Of a stretch of DNA of 40,944 nucleotides, positions 39,146 to 40,944 are shown piece after piece. Below the pieces are notes generated by a model, which did no database searches, was not told the origin of the DNA, and saw only the letters and a list, made by a program, of their open reading frames with translations. How positions within the stretch are numbered: position 1 is the stretch's first letter; the number at the start of each line of letters is the position of its first letter. Origin of the DNA: Buttiauxella warmboldiae (GTDB lineage: Bacteria; Pseudomonadota; Gammaproteobacteria; Enterobacterales; Enterobacteriaceae); the NCBI RefSeq assembly GCF_003818135.1, contig NZ_RPOH01000086.1, positions 1 to 40,944 on the forward strand, read 5' to 3'. The position numbers and the translations under genes were made by a program.

Positions 39146-39805
39146 TTAATCGCGGCTTGCGAAACCCAGGATGCTCAACAGGCTGATAAAGATATTGTAC
39201 AACGACACGTACAAGCTCACTGTTGCGCGGATATAGTTGGTTTCACCGCCACGGATGATATTGCTGGTCTCAAACAAAATCGCGCCCGATGAGATCAGGA
39301 TAAACACCGCGCTGATGGCCAGGTGCAGAGCAGGCAGTTGCAGGAAGATGTTTGCCACCATGCCAATTAACACCACCACAACGCCCGCCATCAGCATACC
39401 GCTGAGGAAAGACATGTCTTTTTTAGTGGTCAGCACATAGGCGGAGCAGCTAAAGAACACCAGTGCGGTGCCGCCCAGCGCCATACCAATCACATCGCCC
39501 ATTCCGGCGGAAATATAAGAGTTCAATATTGGCCCCAGGATGTAACCCAGGAAGCCGGTGAAAGCGAACGCCGCCAGAATACCGGTTGGCTTATCTGCCA
39601 GGCGGTAGGTTAAAAACATCAGGCCATACATGCCGACCAGCGTCAGAATTAACCCCGGAGAAGGCAACATCAACACGGTGCTGGCGGTGGCGATAATGGC
39701 AGAAAACGCCAGCGTCAGGCTGAGCAGGAAATAGGTGTTACGCAGTACCTTATGGGTACTTAGCAGTGACGAACGGTCACGCGAGGAAGTAATTATGCGA
39801 TCCAT
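39146..39805 (-). CDS. yccA: FtsH modulator YccA (Bax inhibitor-1 family)
   Basis: Seven-helix inner-membrane protein. In E. coli it is a slow substrate and inhibitor of the FtsH protease and protects SecY when the translocon is jammed. 219 residues, as in E. coli. The cytosolic N-terminus [21 protein letters not shown] precedes the first helix and is the part FtsH needs. [17 protein letters not shown] is family-typical. The C-terminus is FASRD. A CpxR box lies upstream, consistent with known Cpx control. Confidence 0.95.
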   Translation of the reverse strand: MDRIITSSRDRSSLLSTHKVLRNTYFLLSLTLAFSAIIATASTVLMLPSPGLILTLVGMYGLMFLTYRLADKPTGILAAFAFTGFLGYILGPILNSYISAGMGDVIGMALGGTALVFFSCSAYVLTTKKDMSFLSGMLMAGVVVVLIGMVANIFLQLPALHLAISAVFILISSGAILFETSNIIRGGETNYIRATVSLYVSLYNIFISLLSILGFASRD

Positions 39806-39844
39806 TCAGAAACTCTCTCTTATTACAGGTGTATATGGTGACTG

Positions 39845-39873
39845 AGAATAGTAGCCTCTTTTATTGCAAGAAA
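39845..39873 (-). promoter_or_regulatory. Candidate yccA promoter
   Basis: Minus strand -35 TTTCTT (39873-39868), 17-bp spacer, -10 TATTCT (39850-39845). The -35 is poor, as expected for an activator-dependent promoter. Confidence 0.6.
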
Positions 39874-39878
39874 GCCTT

Positions 39879-39893
39879 TTTACCCATCTTTAC
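39879..39893 (-). promoter_or_regulatory. CpxR box of yccA
   Basis: Minus strand GTAAAGATGGGTAAA is a perfect match to the CpxR consensus GTAAA-N5-GTAAA. It lies 5 bp upstream of the inferred -35. Cpx control of yccA is known in E. coli. Confidence 0.8.
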
Positions 39894-39913
39894 CTTGTTC
39901 CGTTTTACCCGGT

Positions 39914-39955
39914 GTGCCGTAAAGCCCCGTCCTTCAGGGCAGGGATATAAGGCAC
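39914..39955. repeat. Subterminal hairpin of the IS605-like left end
   Basis: Inner stem CCCGTCC (39926-39932) pairs with GGGCAGGG (39937-39944) with one bulged A and a TTCA loop. An outer stem GTGCC (39914-39918) and GGCAC (39951-39955) encloses it. A bulged subterminal hairpin is what TnpA of this family binds in single-stranded form. Confidence 0.65.
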
Positions 39956-39965
39956 GGTTTTCTAC

Positions 39966-40169
39966 CTAACCTGGTGTTTGCTGTTGCTCAATGTATTGCC
40001 TGATGATGGATATTGGCGCTCCGCCGCAACTACTGGCAAAGTAACTGCGTAACTTCTCGATAGCATCCTGATCAAATACTCGGCGTCGATACTTGGCAAC
40101 AAATACCAGGTGAACATGCATCAGGAAAGTACCGTGTCTTCCTCGACGAATATCAGTTTCTTTTGTCAT
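39966..40169 (-). pseudogene. tnpA: Truncated IS200/IS605 transposase TnpA
   Basis: Remnant of a Y1 transposase. 67 residues, against about 130-155 for intact members. It keeps the N-terminal strand (FLMHVHLVFVAKYRRRVF, residues 15-32) and the C-terminal helix with the catalytic tyrosine (GGAPISIIRQYIEQQQ, Tyr59). The middle, which in the family holds the metal-binding HUH motif in a DHVHLL-type context, is missing without a frameshift. The join is at LRSYFA-SSCGG, and YFA-like words occur on both sides of the gap in related proteins I recall. It cannot be catalytic on its own. Confidence 0.8.
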
Positions 40170-40192
40170 AGGCCAAAAATATCATCTTCCAT

Positions 40193-40944
40193 ATGAAACG
40201 ACTACAAGCCTTCAAATTCCAGTTAAGACCTAATGGTCAGCAAGCGCGCGATATGCGGCGCTTCGCTGGGGCGTGTCGTTTTGTATTCAACAAATCACTG
40301 GCCTTGCAGAATGAAAATCATGAGGCCGGTAACAAATACCTTTCCTGTGCAAAAATGACAGCATGGCTGGTTGAATGGAAAAAAGAACCTGAAACTCAAT
40401 GGTTGAAAGAATCACCTTCTCAGCCTTTGCAGCAGGCATTGAAAGATCTTGAGCGTGCTTATAAAAACTTCTTTCAGAAACGCGCATCATTTCCGCGGTT
40501 TAAAAAGCGCGGTCAAAGTGATTCATTCCGCTATCCGCAAGGCGTGAAACTGGATCAGGACAATAGTCGCATATCATTGCCAAAATTGGGCTGGATCAGC
40601 TACCGCAACAGTCGTGAGGTTGTTGGCGAGGTGAAAAACGTCACCGTCAGTCAGGTATGCGGTAAGTGGTACGTCAGCATCCAGACGGAATACGAAGTAT
40701 CTGAACCTCAACATGAATCAACATCAATGGTTGGGCTGGATGCAGGGGTAGCAAAGCTTGCCACGCTCTCTGATGGCACCGTGTTTGAGCCTGTAAACAG
40801 CTTTAAATCCAATCAGAAGAAACTCGCCAGACTCCAGCGTGAAATGAGCCGCAAGGTGAAGTTCAGCAACAACTGGAAGAAGGCTAAACGCAAAGTACAA
40901 AACCTGCACTCTCGTATCGCAAACATCCGCCGCGACTACCTTCA
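40193..40944 (+). CDS. tnpB: TnpB, RNA-guided nuclease of IS605 element (3' end outside window)
   Basis: Open from the ATG at 40193 to the window end with no stop; about 250 codons, against roughly 370-400 for the family. N-terminal helical/WED-type region: MKRLQAFKFQLRPNGQQ, ACRFVFNKSLALQNE, SQPLQQALKDLERAYKNFF, then FPRFKKRGQSDSFRYPQG. The RuvC-I motif GLDAGVAKLATLSDG carries the first catalytic Asp (about residue 184). RuvC-II/III, the zinc finger and the omega-RNA would lie beyond 40944. 23 bp separate it from divergent tnpA. No damage is visible in the part present. Confidence 0.88.
   Translation, partial: MKRLQAFKFQLRPNGQQARDMRRFAGACRFVFNKSLALQNENHEAGNKYLSCAKMTAWLVEWKKEPETQWLKESPSQPLQQALKDLERAYKNFFQKRASFPRFKKRGQSDSFRYPQGVKLDQDNSRISLPKLGWISYRNSREVVGEVKNVTVSQVCGKWYVSIQTEYEVSEPQHESTSMVGLDAGVAKLATLSDGTVFEPVNSFKSNQKKLARLQREMSRKVKFSNNWKKAKRKVQNLHSRIANIRRDYL

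Larger units (their letters stand above)
39909..40944. mobile_element. IS200/IS605-family element (left part, cut by window end)
   Basis: Divergent tnpA (minus) and tnpB (plus) with a subterminal imperfect hairpin, the IS605 arrangement. I place the left boundary tentatively after TTAC at 39905-39908, because IS608-type elements insert next to TTAC; the true target of this element is unknown. It sits in the region upstream of yccA where E. coli has serT. The right end is outside the window. Confidence 0.75.

Noticed and set aside
39914-39955. CRISPR-like repeat
   Set aside because: A single hairpin with no regularly spaced copies; it fits the IS605 end structure.
39806-39960. tRNA-Ser gene expected near yccA from E. 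coli synteny
   Set aside because: No cloverleaf or T-loop sequence is present; IS605-type DNA begins instead.

Overview
The window is a stretch of enterobacterial core chromosome. Gene order, protein lengths and many whole-protein matches follow the Escherichia coli K-12 segment aspC-ompF-asnS-pncB-pepN-ssuBCDAE-pyrD-zapC-ycbX-rlmKL-uup-pqiABC-rmf-fabA-lonH-matP-ompA-sulA-sxy-yccSF-helD-mgsA-yccT-yccU-hspQ-rlmI-acyP-tusE-yccA. Many residues differ from K-12 (OmpF loop 3, SulA N-terminus, Sxy, HelD), so this is another genus of Enterobacteriaceae. I cannot name the species from the sequence alone. I see no tRNA, rRNA, CRISPR array or prophage.

Layout. 1-6000 (mostly minus strand): aspartate aminotransferase, porin OmpF with its long regulated leader, asparaginyl-tRNA synthetase and nicotinate phosphoribosyltransferase. 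6176-8788: aminopeptidase N. 8830-13089 (minus): the sulfonate-sulfur operon ssuEADCB, with overlapping or closely spaced genes. 13227-15056: pyrD with a PurR operator and a start-site-switch hairpin, then cell-division gene zapC. 15053-20309: ycbX, divergent from rlmKL and uup. 20326-23787: the pqiABC envelope lipid-transport operon. 24044-24800: rmf (55 codons) and fabA, the latter with FabR and FadR operators. 24870-28424: lonH, matP and ompA. 28786-32733: sulA under a LexA box, sxy, and yccF-yccS. 32865-39805: helD, mgsA, yccT, yccU, hspQ (sigma-32-type promoter), rlmI, acyP, tusE and yccA (CpxR box).

The only clearly mobile part is the right edge. From about 39909 an IS200/IS605-family element begins about 15 bp upstream of the CpxR box of yccA. 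Its tnpA (minus) has lost the central part that carries the HUH catalytic motif. The divergent tnpB (plus) is open from its start codon to the window end. This is the best candidate for non-routine biology here: an apparently intact RNA-guided TnpB nuclease gene beside a dead transposase. The 3' half of tnpB, the expected omega-RNA and the right end lie outside the window.

Regulatory sites are well conserved and easy to read: LexA at sulA, FabR/FadR at fabA, PurR and the C-start hairpin at pyrD, CRP and promoter at ompA, CpxR at yccA, and sigma-32 at hspQ. The ompF promoter keeps -35, -10 and leader but seems to lack one of the OmpR sites known in E. coli. I found no new multi-gene system; most of the window is ordinary housekeeping DNA.
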